Source: Metabacillus litoralis
Lineage (GTDB): Bacteria > Bacillota > Bacilli > Bacillales > Bacillaceae
NCBI RefSeq assembly: GCF_007994985.1
Contig: NZ_VOQF01000004.1
Location: forward strand, 149,106 to 213,105
Direction of reading: 5' to 3'
DNA length: 64,000 nucleotides
The notes under the pieces were generated by a model. The model made no database searches and was not told the DNA's origin. It worked only from the letters and a program-made list of their open reading frames with translations. Both the position numbers and the translations under genes were made by a program. Of this stretch, positions 27,569-36,190 are shown piece after piece (positions within the stretch are counted from its first letter, which is position 1; every line of letters starts with the position of its first letter).

Positions 27569-28699
27569 TTATACTCCAACAGGTAATGATAATTCAAGCT
27601 CGCAAACAAGATCATCAAAATGTACAACTTCTTGTTTCTTAGCTTCTTCACCCGTTTTATTCCTAATTTCTTCTAATTCTTCATTCGAATAATTGACAAC
27701 TCCAAGACCAATTCTCTCACCTTCATGATCAAGAATACGGATTACTGAACCTTTTTCGAATTGTCCATTTACTTGTTCTATATCTGAAGAGTAAATACTA
27801 TGCTTATGATCTGCAATCGACATCTTCACATGTTGATTGATTACAAGTTCACCTTCAGGACCGGAATGGAAGGCAATCCATTGCTTCTTCTGATTTAAGT
27901 TTACTGTTTCATTAGTTACTTCAAAATAAGTTCCTCTAGCCTCACCATTAACAGCATCACCTAAAATATTTGATACAGTAGCTTTACCTAAGAATGTCGA
28001 TATACCTGAAGCCATTGCAATCTTAACGGCATCAATTTTCGATTTCATTCCACCCGTACCAACATTACTTCCAGATTCTCCAGCTCCCTCTTCTATCTCA
28101 GGGGTTATTTCATATACCTTTTCAAGCAGCTTTGCTTCATCATTTTTACGAGGATCTGAATCATATAAACCATCTATATCTGATAAAATGATCAATTGAT
28201 CAGCTTCTACTAACCCTGCAACTTTTGCTGATAAAGTATCATTATCACCAAACTTCAATCGATCAACTGTTACTGTGTCATTTTCATTAACAATCGGAAT
28301 AATTCCACGCTCTAATAAAACATTTAATGTGTTTCTTACATTGTTATAGCGATATTCGTCAGAAAAGTCACTACGAGTAATTAAGATTTGTGATGCCACA
28401 TAGCCATGCGATAAAAAGATTTCTGAATAAGCTTCAATTAATAATCCTTGACCAATCGAAGCTGCAGCTTGCTTTTCTGGTAATGACGTTGGTCGATCAA
28501 TACAACCTAATTTTCGATATCCTGCAGCAACTGCTCCTGAAGATACGAATACAATTTCATGACCTTCATCTTTTAACAATGCTATTTCATCTGCTAATTT
28601 CTCTAGTTTACGTCGACTGATTTCACCGTGTCGACTTGTTAAGGAACTGCTTCCTACTTTTATTACAACCCGTTTTTTCTCATTGTCTAGGGCCGTCAT
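27569..28699 (-). CDS. proB: Glutamate 5-kinase
   Basis: ProB phosphorylates glutamate at the gamma position, the committed and feedback-inhibited step of proline synthesis. It has 376 residues, with an amino-acid kinase domain (VIKVGSSSLTS, VSSGAVAAGY, NENDTVTVDRLKFGDNDTLSA, GTGGMKSKIDA) and a C-terminal PUA domain from about residue 275. CAGGAGTG precedes the ATG. It is the middle gene of proCBA. Confidence 0.97.
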   Translation of the reverse strand: MTALDNEKKRVVIKVGSSSLTSRHGEISRRKLEKLADEIALLKDEGHEIVFVSSGAVAAGYRKLGCIDRPTSLPEKQAAASIGQGLLIEAYSEIFLSHGYVASQILITRSDFSDEYRYNNVRNTLNVLLERGIIPIVNENDTVTVDRLKFGDNDTLSAKVAGLVEADQLIILSDIDGLYDSDPRKNDEAKLLEKVYEITPEIEEGAGESGSNVGTGGMKSKIDAVKIAMASGISTFLGKATVSNILGDAVNGEARGTYFEVTNETVNLNQKKQWIAFHSGPEGELVINQHVKMSIADHKHSIYSSDIEQVNGQFEKGSVIRILDHEGERIGLGVVNYSNEELEEIRNKTGEEAKKQEVVHFDDLVCELELSLPVGV

Positions 28700-28760
28700 T
28701 CTATCACTCCTGAGTTGTTTTTGTCTCTTTATCGTTAAAAATTCCGTTTAAACTTTTAAA

Positions 28761-29612
28761 CTATTTATTTGCACTAACCAATAAACTTTCCTGTATTTGC
28801 TCACTAATTTCCTTTGAGCGTATTGCTGCATGTTCAACAGCTTTAGAGATTGCTAGACCTCCACCATTATCATCAAGTGCTTTTAATCCTGCAGCTGTTG
28901 TACCATTAGGAGACGTTACTTTCTCTCTAAGAACAGTCGGAGTTACATCTTGCTCTTGAATCATTTTAGCAGCACCTACTATCGTTTGAGCGATGATTTG
29001 TCTTGTTGTTTCAACATCAAAACCAGCTTCTGAACCTTGCTTCTCCATATGCTCCATTAAATAGTAGAAGTATGCTGGACCACTTCCTGCAAGACCTGTG
29101 AAGATATCCATATCCTTTTCTTTAATCGTATAAACTTCACCTATACAGCCTAGTAATTCTTGAGTTAAAATAATATTCTCATTTGATGTTGCATGACCTG
29201 GGGAAATTGCTGTAGCTGATTCTCCGATTGTACTTGACGTATTCGGCATGACTCTCACTACCTGTTGGCCATTATGAAGGTTTTGTTCAAGATATGTTGT
29301 TGTGATACCCGCTAGAACAGATAGTACGAGTTGATTTACTTCGATTTGACCAATCAAGTTATTTAAAGCTTTTTCCACATCTTTTGGTTTCATAGCTAAG
29401 ATAAAAACATCTATTTGATCAAACTGTAACTGATCTAGTTTGATTCCTTTTATTCCATATTTAGCTTCTAAAACAGCTAGTCGTTCACCATTTGAACGAT
29501 TTGTTGCTATAATTTGATGTGCTGGAATCTTATTAGAATTTACTAAACCAGATATCATTGCTTCAGCCATCGAACCTGCACCTATAAACGCAACTGTCTT
29601 TTCGTGTAGCAT
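28761..29612 (-). CDS. proC: Pyrroline-5-carboxylate reductase
   Basis: ProC makes proline from pyrroline-5-carboxylate with NAD(P)H. From ATG 29612 the protein has 283 residues and starts MLHEKTVAFIGAGSMAEAMI, whose GxGxMA Rossmann motif belongs near the N-terminus. GGAGAG lies seven bases upstream. The open frame runs 46 codons further 5' (containing a 12-bp tandem repeat) but has no family similarity. The C-terminal signature TSPNGTTAAGLKALDDNG is intact. It is the first gene of an operon holding the full proline pathway. I see no T-box leader. Confidence 0.96.
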   Translation of the reverse strand: MLHEKTVAFIGAGSMAEAMISGLVNSNKIPAHQIIATNRSNGERLAVLEAKYGIKGIKLDQLQFDQIDVFILAMKPKDVEKALNNLIGQIEVNQLVLSVLAGITTTYLEQNLHNGQQVVRVMPNTSSTIGESATAISPGHATSNENIILTQELLGCIGEVYTIKEKDMDIFTGLAGSGPAYFYYLMEHMEKQGSEAGFDVETTRQIIAQTIVGAAKMIQEQDVTPTVLREKVTSPNGTTAAGLKALDDNGGGLAISKAVEHAAIRSKEISEQIQESLLVSANK

Positions 29613-29948
29613 CTCATCTCTCCAATATCGTTCGTATTTTTGTTCGTATTTTTGCTCACGATTTAATACTAACACGCTCAATTTTATAATCAAGGTATAA
29701 GCGTTATGTTGTGAGTATTTCTTCCAATTAGTGAGTGTAAGCGTTGCCATTCATACATATTTACTTCAAAAAGCGTCTCAGACCTGATAAACGCTTCTCA
29801 ACCCTTATTTTAAGGAAATTATTTAATTCAAATATTGAAAATGTTTATGATATTCACCTAAATTAACGAACGTGATATCATTCGAGTGTTTTTTCGGACA
29901 AAGCTCTATTCTTGTTTATCCTTTACTTTATCTAAAACAGGATCAAGC
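29613..29948. other. Leader and gap upstream of proC
   Basis: It contains a 12-bp direct repeat (TTCGTATTTTTG twice, near 29631-29654) and an AAGCGT/ACGCTT hairpin at about 29768-29796. On the minus strand that hairpin is followed by TTTTT and could be an attenuator or an upstream gene's terminator. The end near 29906-29975 reads WDHWLKLDPVLDKVKDKQE then stop on the minus strand, which looks like the tail of a lost gene. No intact gene is seen. Confidence 0.4.
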
Positions 29949-30221
29949 TTAAGCCAATGATCCCAAATGTATTTTTAAGCATCCTCTACCTTCAAATGTG
30001 ATCAAGCAATTAATCACATTTGAATAAACCGTCTCTCTTAACGCTAGTTCTAAATTTTCATATTTAAAATTAAACTCTTTATGTAATAATTTCACTGGTG
30101 AACAGTTTCTTCCTGTTAAAGCCAAGCTAGACTCTGTTTTCATTTAATTTCTCCTATTAAACAAGCAGTGAGTTTCTCGCTAAAACCCGGAACCACCTGC
30201 AAGTATAATTTTTTTCTTCAT
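29949..30221 (-). pseudogene. Decayed NAD-dependent epimerase (TIGR01777/YfhF-like) remnant
   Basis: The gene start is still recognisable: GGAGAG then ATG 30221 giving MKKKIILAGGSGF, the Rossmann nucleotide-binding opening of YfhF-type epimerases, cut by a TAG at 30180. After a short gap another open stretch (30143 downward) reads LALTGRNCSPVKLLHKEFNF...KYENLELALRE, which resembles the C-terminal DUF1731 tail of the same family. About 230 codons between them are missing, so this is an internally deleted relic. The short open frame at 29949-30143 should not be called as a gene. Confidence 0.55.
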
Positions 30222-30519
30222 CTTAATCTCTCCTCACTCAACTAATAGAAAAAAGCTTAAAAAAGGATCATTGAAAATTAGGCAACAAATACAAAACTCA
30301 ATAAACAACATTAAATTCTAACCTATCAAATAAAGAATCATGTTTCTTCCTATCTATTATGTCAATTCCAAATTTGTATAAGGTACATCGCTAGTTAATT
30401 TGATTTATTTTGTTGTTTCTTGTATTATTAGCTTTTAATATTGCTTCAATTGTTATACAATTCCAATTATGTACGCTTACATATATTGAGTCTTTTTAGA
30501 TCTTGAAAGGGGAAAGAAA

Positions 30520-31275
30520 ATGAAAAAATTATTACTTACACTATTTATATCTCTATTAGCTCTATCTCTTGCTGCATGTAACAATGATGAAGAAAAGCAA
30601 GCAGATGATGCTAAAACGACGGAAAAGGTAGAGAAAACAGAAGAGGCTGCTGTTGACCAGGAAGAAATGCAAAAAAAGCTGGATAAACAAAAGGTTGAGG
30701 CTGATAGTGTTGTCGCAATTGTAAATGGACAAGAAATCAAAGGAACAGAATTTAATGATGCCCTTTCACTATTTCAATCAAATGCAATGAGCCAGGGACA
30801 AGATGTAACAAATGATGAGTTAGCAAAACAATTGAAAGATAGCTCGCTTGATTTTATTGTTGGACAAACCTTAATCATGCAGGAAGTAGATAAAAAAGGT
30901 TATACAGCTTCGGAGGAAGAAATTGATAAAGCGCTAGAAACTGAAAAAGCACGTTTTAAAACAGAAGAAGAATTTGAAGCAGCTTTAAAAGAAAGTGAGT
31001 TAACAGTAGAGGATCTTAAATCTCAAATCTCTGATAATGTTAAAATCACACAATACCTAGATAAAGACGTTAAAGTTGAAAAAGTAACAGATGATGAAGT
31101 AAAGAAGTATTATGATTCCCTTGTCTCAGCTAATGGCGAATCAGAAGAAACACCAAAATTCGAAGACGTTAAAGAAACATTAAAAGCGAATCTTGAGCAA
31201 CAAAAATCACAGCAAGAAATTAGTGCCAAAATTGAAGAACTACGTAAGGGCGCTGAAATAGATTTAAAAATATAA
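30520..31275 (+). CDS. SurA N-terminal domain lipoprotein (PrsA-like without PPIase)
   Basis: A 251-residue lipoprotein. The signal MKKLLLTLFISLLALSLAAC ends at the lipobox Cys. A Lys/Glu-rich linker (residues 25-58) leads to a helical SurA/trigger-factor-like chaperone domain (VVAIVNGQEIKGTEFNDALS onward). PrsA has a parvulin PPIase domain in the middle of this fold, and here it is absent. It is probably an extracytoplasmic chaperone or holdase. AAAGGGGAAAG precedes the ATG, and a terminator follows 12 bases after the stop. Confidence 0.85.
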   Translation: MKKLLLTLFISLLALSLAACNNDEEKQADDAKTTEKVEKTEEAAVDQEEMQKKLDKQKVEADSVVAIVNGQEIKGTEFNDALSLFQSNAMSQGQDVTNDELAKQLKDSSLDFIVGQTLIMQEVDKKGYTASEEEIDKALETEKARFKTEEEFEAALKESELTVEDLKSQISDNVKITQYLDKDVKVEKVTDDEVKKYYDSLVSANGESEETPKFEDVKETLKANLEQQKSQQEISAKIEELRKGAEIDLKI

Positions 31276-31285
31276 TGCTACTATG

Positions 31286-31319
31286 TAAAAGGCTGTGTGT
31301 TTTTCACACAGCCTTTTAC
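31286..31319 (+). terminator. Terminator after the SurA-like gene
   Basis: AAAAGGCTGTGTG pairs perfectly with CACACAGCCTTTT around a five-T loop. Confidence 0.9.
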
Positions 31320-31485
31320 ATGTTGATTTATGAAATGGATTCACTTTAAAATCAAACTTTCTATACACAGGAATAACGTGCTTATCCCACTCTTTTAATC
31401 AACGACAACTATCTATCGCAATAGATTGTAAAAAGAATAAAATCTCATACATAAAAAGTAACGTAGTTGTTCATACTATCACTAA

Positions 31486-31572
31486 GGACTTGTAGCTCAA
31501 CGTTTAGAGCAGTCAGTAGTAAAAGCACCTTTATTGCTGTACTTCTTGTGGGTTTAAATCCCACCAAGTCCT
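31486..31572 (+). ncRNA. tRNA-like structure with replaced anticodon arm
   Basis: The outline is that of a tRNA: a perfect 7-bp acceptor stem (GGACTTG 31486-31492 with CAAGTCC 31565-31571), TA at positions 8-9, a 4-bp D stem (GCTC 31495-31498 with GAGC 31507-31510), and a 5-bp T stem (GTGGG 31548-31552 with CCCAC 31560-31564) around TTTAAAT. The D loop AACGTTTA lacks the GG pair, and no CCA is encoded. Where the anticodon arm should be, CAGTAGTAAA (31514-31523) pairs with TTTATTGCTG (31530-31539) around AGCACC. This is a 10-bp stem with a six-base loop. It is either a tRNA pseudogene or a tRNA mimic. Confidence 0.6.
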
Positions 31573-31601
31573 TACATTACTCATAAAAGTTTTTTGAAAT
31601 A

Positions 31602-31636
31602 AAATAACGTGCTTCGATGTAAGAAGCACGTTATTT
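31602..31636. terminator. Bidirectional terminator at the end of thiY
   Basis: AAATAACGTGCTT (31602-31614) pairs perfectly with AAGCACGTTATTT (31624-31636). It lies nine bases past the thiY stop on the minus strand and 30 bases past the tRNA-like structure on the plus strand, so it can serve both. Confidence 0.85.
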
Positions 31637-31644
31637 ACCGATTA

Positions 31645-32646
31645 CTATTCAACTATATTAACAAAAATGTCATCAACAACTGGTTCTTTTTCAATTAATT
31701 CTGCTTCCTTCATCCAGCTTATTGTTTCTTCCCATTGTTTCTTATCTTGACTACCGAAACCTGATTCAGACTTCATTAAAGGTAATAAAATCTCCAAGCT
31801 TTGAACCTCAACTTCCTCAACTAGTGGAAAATTTGCTTCATCTTGATTGCTTAATAAAATCTCTAATGCTTCCTCTGGATTTTCAGCAGTAAATTCATAT
31901 CCTTTAGTTGCTGCTCGCCAGAATGCTTTAATGTGCTCTTGCTCTTCTTCCCATGTTTGATCACTTGTTACAGCAACTAGTTCATAATAGCTTGGAATAC
32001 CAAATTCTGTTGGGTTAATATTTCGAGTTTCATGACCCTCGTGCTTTAATACTGGTACTTCATGATTAATATACGCTCCAATTACAGCATCTACATTATT
32101 ACTCACAATTGAGGAACCTAGTTCAAAACCAACATCAATCATTTCAACATTTTCAGGATTACCACCATCATTTTTAACCATTGATTGAATAAGTGATTCA
32201 TTTAACGGAATACCAGGGAAGCCAACTTTTTTACCTTCTAAGTCTTTTGGAGACTGTATTTCACTATCTTCCATAAATATAACTCTATTTAAAGGAGAAC
32301 GAACGATGGCTCCTACTGATTTTATTTTAACATCTTGATTTGCACGTGCTATTATAACATCTGGTTGATAAGAGATACCAAGTGTTACCTTTCCTGTTGC
32401 TGCTAAATTAATTGGATCTGTTGGATTTGCCGGAAATTGAATATCAACATTCAGTCCTTCTTCTTCAAAATATCCTTTTTCTTTAGCAATGTATAAATAA
32501 CTATGAACAGCATTTGGATACCAATCCAGCATTATACTAACATCTTTTAACTGTTTCTTTTCTTCTCCACCTGTACTACTTTTTCCAGCACATGCAGTTA
32601 ACATCCCAACTACTAAACATAACATCATTATCAATACTTTTTTCAT
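31645..32646 (-). CDS. thiY: Formylaminopyrimidine-binding lipoprotein ThiY
   Basis: The solute-binding protein of the ThiXYZ importer for N-formyl-4-amino-5-aminomethyl-2-methylpyrimidine, a thiamin breakdown product. It has about 333 residues, with lipobox LTAC in the signal, then SIMLDWYPNAVHSYLYIAKEKGYF, the NMT1/THI5-like fold with the typical DWYPN opening. ATG 32646 follows GGAGG by six bases and overlaps the thiX stop as ATGA. The ORF can be extended five codons, but that segment is the ribosome site. It is the last gene of the TPP-controlled salvage operon. Confidence 0.93.
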   Translation of the reverse strand: MKKVLIMMLCLVVGMLTACAGKSSTGGEEKKQLKDVSIMLDWYPNAVHSYLYIAKEKGYFEEEGLNVDIQFPANPTDPINLAATGKVTLGISYQPDVIIARANQDVKIKSVGAIVRSPLNRVIFMEDSEIQSPKDLEGKKVGFPGIPLNESLIQSMVKNDGGNPENVEMIDVGFELGSSIVSNNVDAVIGAYINHEVPVLKHEGHETRNINPTEFGIPSYYELVAVTSDQTWEEEQEHIKAFWRAATKGYEFTAENPEEALEILLSNQDEANFPLVEEVEVQSLEILLPLMKSESGFGSQDKKQWEETISWMKEAELIEKEPVVDDIFVNIVE

Positions 32647-33395
32647 TCTGTTTTCCTCCATTTTAATATCCTTTTTTCCACTGCACCAACAATTACAAAA
32701 AGTAAAATTCCAATTGCTGATAAAATAACGATTGGTGCGAAAACGCCTGCACCATCAAATTGAGTCATCATCCGTCTACTAAAATAACCTAATCCTGCTT
32801 GTGCACCAATCCACTCACCTATTGCCGCTCCAATTACACTGAGTGTGACAGCTACCTTCAGTCCAGAAAAAAAGTTTGGAGCACTACCTGGAACTTGTAG
32901 CTTAAAGAAAATATCTTTTTTACTTGCACCCATTGTTAATAATAAATCTTTATATTCCTTATTCGTCGCACGTAATCCATCAAAGGTATTAACGGTAATT
33001 GGAAAAAACGTGATCAAAACGGTTACGATAACCTTGCTCCAAATTGAATATCCAAACCAAAGCACAAAAATTGGTGCTAATGCTATTATTGGAATTGTTT
33101 GAGATGAGATGAGCAGCGGATAAAATGTCTTTTCTACTGTTTTATTCACACTCATCCAAACTGCAAGTCCAACACCAATAACAATTGATATAAAAAGTCC
33201 GATTAGTATTACCAAAGTTGTTGCTGGTAAGTGATTAAGAAACAAAGGCTCTCTTAACTCCCAAAGCTTTAATAAAATTTCAATAGGTGTTGGTAAAATA
33301 AAACCTAAATTAACAATACGAGCTCCAATTTCCCAAATACATAGAAGAATTACAACGAGTAAACATGAAGCTCCGTATTTTTGTATATATGTCAT
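32643..33395 (-). CDS. thiX: ABC transporter permease ThiX
   Basis: A 250-residue permease with six helices and the BPD_transp_1 EAA-type loop (LLTMGASKKDIFFKLQVPGSAPNFFSGLK). It belongs to the SsuC/TauC-like group used by ThiXYZ. It overlaps thiZ by four bases at its start and thiY by four bases at its end (both ATGA), indicating translational coupling. It imports pyrimidine precursors for thiamin salvage. Confidence 0.92.
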   Translation of the reverse strand: MTYIQKYGASCLLVVILLCIWEIGARIVNLGFILPTPIEILLKLWELREPLFLNHLPATTLVILIGLFISIVIGVGLAVWMSVNKTVEKTFYPLLISSQTIPIIALAPIFVLWFGYSIWSKVIVTVLITFFPITVNTFDGLRATNKEYKDLLLTMGASKKDIFFKLQVPGSAPNFFSGLKVAVTLSVIGAAIGEWIGAQAGLGYFSRRMMTQFDGAGVFAPIVILSAIGILLFVIVGAVEKRILKWRKTE

Positions 33396-34156
33396 AAATT
33401 CACCTTCGCTCGTAACTCATCTAGCAACATTTCTTTTAACTCAATCATTTTGGGATGATTTAAATCCTTTAAAGATCTTGGTCTTCCTAGTGGAACGTTA
33501 ACCTCCTTTAACTCTGTTACAGGCTTTTCCGTAAAAATAAAGATTCGATCTGATAAAAATAATGCTTCATTTACGTCATGAGTAATAAATAAGATGGTAT
33601 TTTTACGTTTCTGCCATTGAGTGACAAGCCATTCTTGTAAAGATAATCTCGTAATCGCATCAAGAGCACTAAAAGGCTCATCTAAAAGGAGGATTTGTGC
33701 ACCACTTAAAATAGACCTTAAAAAAGATACACGCTGCCTCATTCCCCCTGATAATTCACTTGGAAATTTATCTTCTACCCCAGCTAAACCAAACTCTTCA
33801 AGCAAATTAACCACTTGAGTATATGCTTCTCTTTTCTTCATTCCTTTAATTTCTAGCGGAAGTAATGCATTTTCAACAATCGTTCTCCAAGGTAACAACA
33901 AATCCTGTTGTGGCATATAACCTACTTGACCAAGTCGATTAGAAACAGATTTATTTTGTAATAAAATGGAACCTGAAGTTTGTTGTTCTAATCCTGTTAC
34001 AAGCTTAAATAACGTACTTTTCCCTGAGCCACTAGGACCGATAACACTAACAAATTCACCTTTATTAATTTGTAAATCTAAGTTCTTTATTATTGGAATC
34101 GGCTCATTATTATACTGAAAAGTAACATTTTTAAACTGTAACGCATGATCATTCAT
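33392..34156 (-). CDS. thiZ: ABC transporter ATP-binding protein ThiZ
   Basis: A 254-residue ATPase from ATG 34156, starting MNDHALQFKNVTFQYNN. Walker A GPSGSGKST, Q-loop MPQQDLLLPWRT, signature LSGGMRQR, Walker B ILLLDEPFSALD and the switch His in FITHDV are all intact. The start overlaps the tenA stop (ATGAATGA). The open frame reaches 51 bases further into tenA, but a start there would add residues unlike the family. It energises ThiX. Confidence 0.93.
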   Translation of the reverse strand: MNDHALQFKNVTFQYNNEPIPIIKNLDLQINKGEFVSVIGPSGSGKSTLFKLVTGLEQQTSGSILLQNKSVSNRLGQVGYMPQQDLLLPWRTIVENALLPLEIKGMKKREAYTQVVNLLEEFGLAGVEDKFPSELSGGMRQRVSFLRSILSGAQILLLDEPFSALDAITRLSLQEWLVTQWQKRKNTILFITHDVNEALFLSDRIFIFTEKPVTELKEVNVPLGRPRSLKDLNHPKMIELKEMLLDELRAKVNL

Positions 34157-34823
34157 CTGTAGGCCACATCTTTTCGTTAAATGCCATATCCCAAAACATA
34201 TACTCAAAGCGAGTTGTATTTAAAAATATTTCCTCTAGCTTTTCTAACTCTACTTCTGGTTTACCTCCTGTTAATTCATCCATTAAATCAATACACCATG
34301 TTGCAAGCTGACCAAATTCTTCTGAAGCGTACATACTAATCCACTCTCCATAAAATTCGTGCTCACTTGCTCCTTCACGACTATTTAAATCCTTACCTAT
34401 TTCCCAATAGCTCCACATACAAGGTAAAAGTGCTGCAACAAGTTCTGCAAGTGTCCCATTTTGACTAACATGTAGCATGTAGTGAGTATAAGCCAAGGTT
34501 GTTGGTGATGGTTTTGCTGCTTCAAGCTCCTCAAGCGTAACGGAAAATTTCTTCGCATATTGACGATGAAGCTCCATCTCTTCATTTAATGTCGAATCCA
34601 ATAATGTGGCAAACTTCCCCATTGTTTTAAGATCTGTTGCCTTAACAGCTCCTAATGCAAAAACCTTTGCATATTCTATTAAATACAAATAATCCTGAAT
34701 CATATAAAAGCGAAATTTATTTTTATCTAATGACCCATCACCCATTCCTTGTACAAATGGATGCGCATGATTTTTTTGCCAAATTGGTAGTACATTTTCA
34801 TAAAGTCGTTCACTAAATTTCAT
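34149..34823 (-). CDS. tenA: Aminopyrimidine aminohydrolase TenA
   Basis: TenA hydrolyses 4-amino-5-aminomethyl-2-methylpyrimidine to hydroxymethylpyrimidine and also has thiaminase II activity. It has 224 residues. Asp44 in MIQDYLYL, the catalytic Cys135 in LLPCMWSYWEIG and a Glu near 207 in TRFEYMFWDM correspond to the B. subtilis active site. GAGGAGGT precedes the ATG. It acts on the product of the upstream ylmB gene and lies before the transporter genes in the salvage operon. Confidence 0.95.
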   Translation of the reverse strand: MKFSERLYENVLPIWQKNHAHPFVQGMGDGSLDKNKFRFYMIQDYLYLIEYAKVFALGAVKATDLKTMGKFATLLDSTLNEEMELHRQYAKKFSVTLEELEAAKPSPTTLAYTHYMLHVSQNGTLAELVAALLPCMWSYWEIGKDLNSREGASEHEFYGEWISMYASEEFGQLATWCIDLMDELTGGKPEVELEKLEEIFLNTTRFEYMFWDMAFNEKMWPTDE

Positions 34824-34888
34824 TCGGGGGTTACCTCCTCTTTATCATTGCAGAAAGCATTATGGAAGCTTGCTAGCTGCTATTTCTA

Positions 34889-36166
34889 CTATTCTCTTTT
34901 TGTATGACACCAATCATAAATAAACATTAATATAACTTTGGTATATTCTATTAGCTGATCGATTGATAGCTGTTCATTTACTGCATGAGCATGCTCTAGC
35001 CTACCTGGACCGTAGATAGCCGTCGGAATACCAGCCTCACCTAACCAACCTCCATCAGTTACAGTTGGTGAGACATCCACGATTGCTTCCTTATGCAAAA
35101 CAGTATAATGTGCTTTAGCTAAATTCTTAACAGCAGAATGTTCTGAGTCTACCTCAAGTGAGGGGAAAATTTCACCTCTATCTACAATCATCGACTTACC
35201 ACCCCAAATAAACGTTGGAGGGTTTTCTTTTAACCACAAATCAGCTTTAGCTACAGATAAAATATGATCTTCAATTTCTTTTATAATTTGTTCATGTGAC
35301 TCATTTGGGTAATAGTGGACAGTTACCCATAGACGACATTCGTCTGCAACAAATGCTGCATGTCTTCCTCCTTCAATAACAGCTGGATTTATTGTATTTG
35401 TTCCAGGTAAGAAACCTTTATAACTCTTTGTAATTGCCCAGTGACGTTCAAGCTCTTGCAGACCGTGGATAATTTTCACCATCTTTTCAATAGCACTTGC
35501 AGCAAATAAATCTCCACCAGCATGAATCATTTGTCTTCTTGTTGCATCATGATAAGTCTGATTACTCTTTACAGTAATCCAACCCGTTATAACGCCACCT
35601 TGCCCTTGAATATGTAAATCACTTGTATCCACCACAACTGCAAAATCTGCTTTATAGCCTCTCTTACAGCATTCTAATGTTCCTGCTTCTCCTACTTCTT
35701 CTCCAATGACAGATTGTAAAATTAAATCACCAGGTAATTCAATACCTGCTTCATGAAGTAGCTGGATGGCAAAAAGTGCACCTGCCAAGCCACCTTTCAT
35801 ATCTGCAGCACCACGCCCGATAATCACTCCATTTTTGACGATTGGAATAAAAGGATCTACATCCCACTGTTCACTCTCATCTACTTCTGCAACATCAATA
35901 TGCCCATTAATGATCAGGCTTTTATAGGTTTCTGCTTGTTTTCCCTTTAATACTCCAACAACATTAGGATCATTGTGATAAACATCCCACATATCAATCG
36001 AAAAACCTTTTTCTTCTAGAAAATCGGCTATGAATTTCTGTGCATCAGCTGTATTTCTAGCAGGAGGTGCTGGTGTTTTATATTCGATTAATGTTTTCAG
36101 CAACTCAATTAATTCATTCTTTCGTTCATCGATTTGATCAAGGATATGTTGTATTTTATGTTGCAA
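34889..36166 (-). CDS. ylmB: Formylaminopyrimidine deformylase YlmB
   Basis: A 425-residue M20/ArgE-type metallohydrolase that removes formyl from formylaminopyrimidine in thiamin salvage. Metal-site motifs are visible: INGHIDVAEV with a metal His and Asp, GRGAADMKGG, and the catalytic Glu pair in IGEEVGEAGT. The start is TTG 36166, nine bases after GAGGAGG; the next in-frame ATG is far inside. It is the first gene of ylmB-tenA-thiZXY behind a TPP riboswitch. A 166-base repeat lies between the riboswitch terminator and this gene. Confidence 0.92.
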   Translation of the reverse strand: MQHKIQHILDQIDERKNELIELLKTLIEYKTPAPPARNTADAQKFIADFLEEKGFSIDMWDVYHNDPNVVGVLKGKQAETYKSLIINGHIDVAEVDESEQWDVDPFIPIVKNGVIIGRGAADMKGGLAGALFAIQLLHEAGIELPGDLILQSVIGEEVGEAGTLECCKRGYKADFAVVVDTSDLHIQGQGGVITGWITVKSNQTYHDATRRQMIHAGGDLFAASAIEKMVKIIHGLQELERHWAITKSYKGFLPGTNTINPAVIEGGRHAAFVADECRLWVTVHYYPNESHEQIIKEIEDHILSVAKADLWLKENPPTFIWGGKSMIVDRGEIFPSLEVDSEHSAVKNLAKAHYTVLHKEAIVDVSPTVTDGGWLGEAGIPTAIYGPGRLEHAHAVNEQLSIDQLIEYTKVILMFIYDWCHTKRE

Positions 36167-36190
36167 AAAAATTACCTCCTCTTATTTATT

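Noticed and set aside
28700..29948. T-box leader controlling the proline operon
   Set aside because: No T-box consensus (complement of CGCGGTACCACC) is present upstream of proC or proB.
29949..30143. 64-codon gene of its own
   Set aside because: The frame is the C-terminal part of a deleted epimerase gene and its start has no independent support.
30477..30740. Antisense open frame over the SurA-like gene
   Set aside because: It is Ser/Ala-rich and lies opposite a clear lipoprotein gene; it is a shadow of Lys/Glu-rich coding sequence.
31486..31572. Functional tRNA gene
   Set aside because: No anticodon arm can be drawn, the D loop lacks GG and no CCA follows, so I list it only as a tRNA-like structure.
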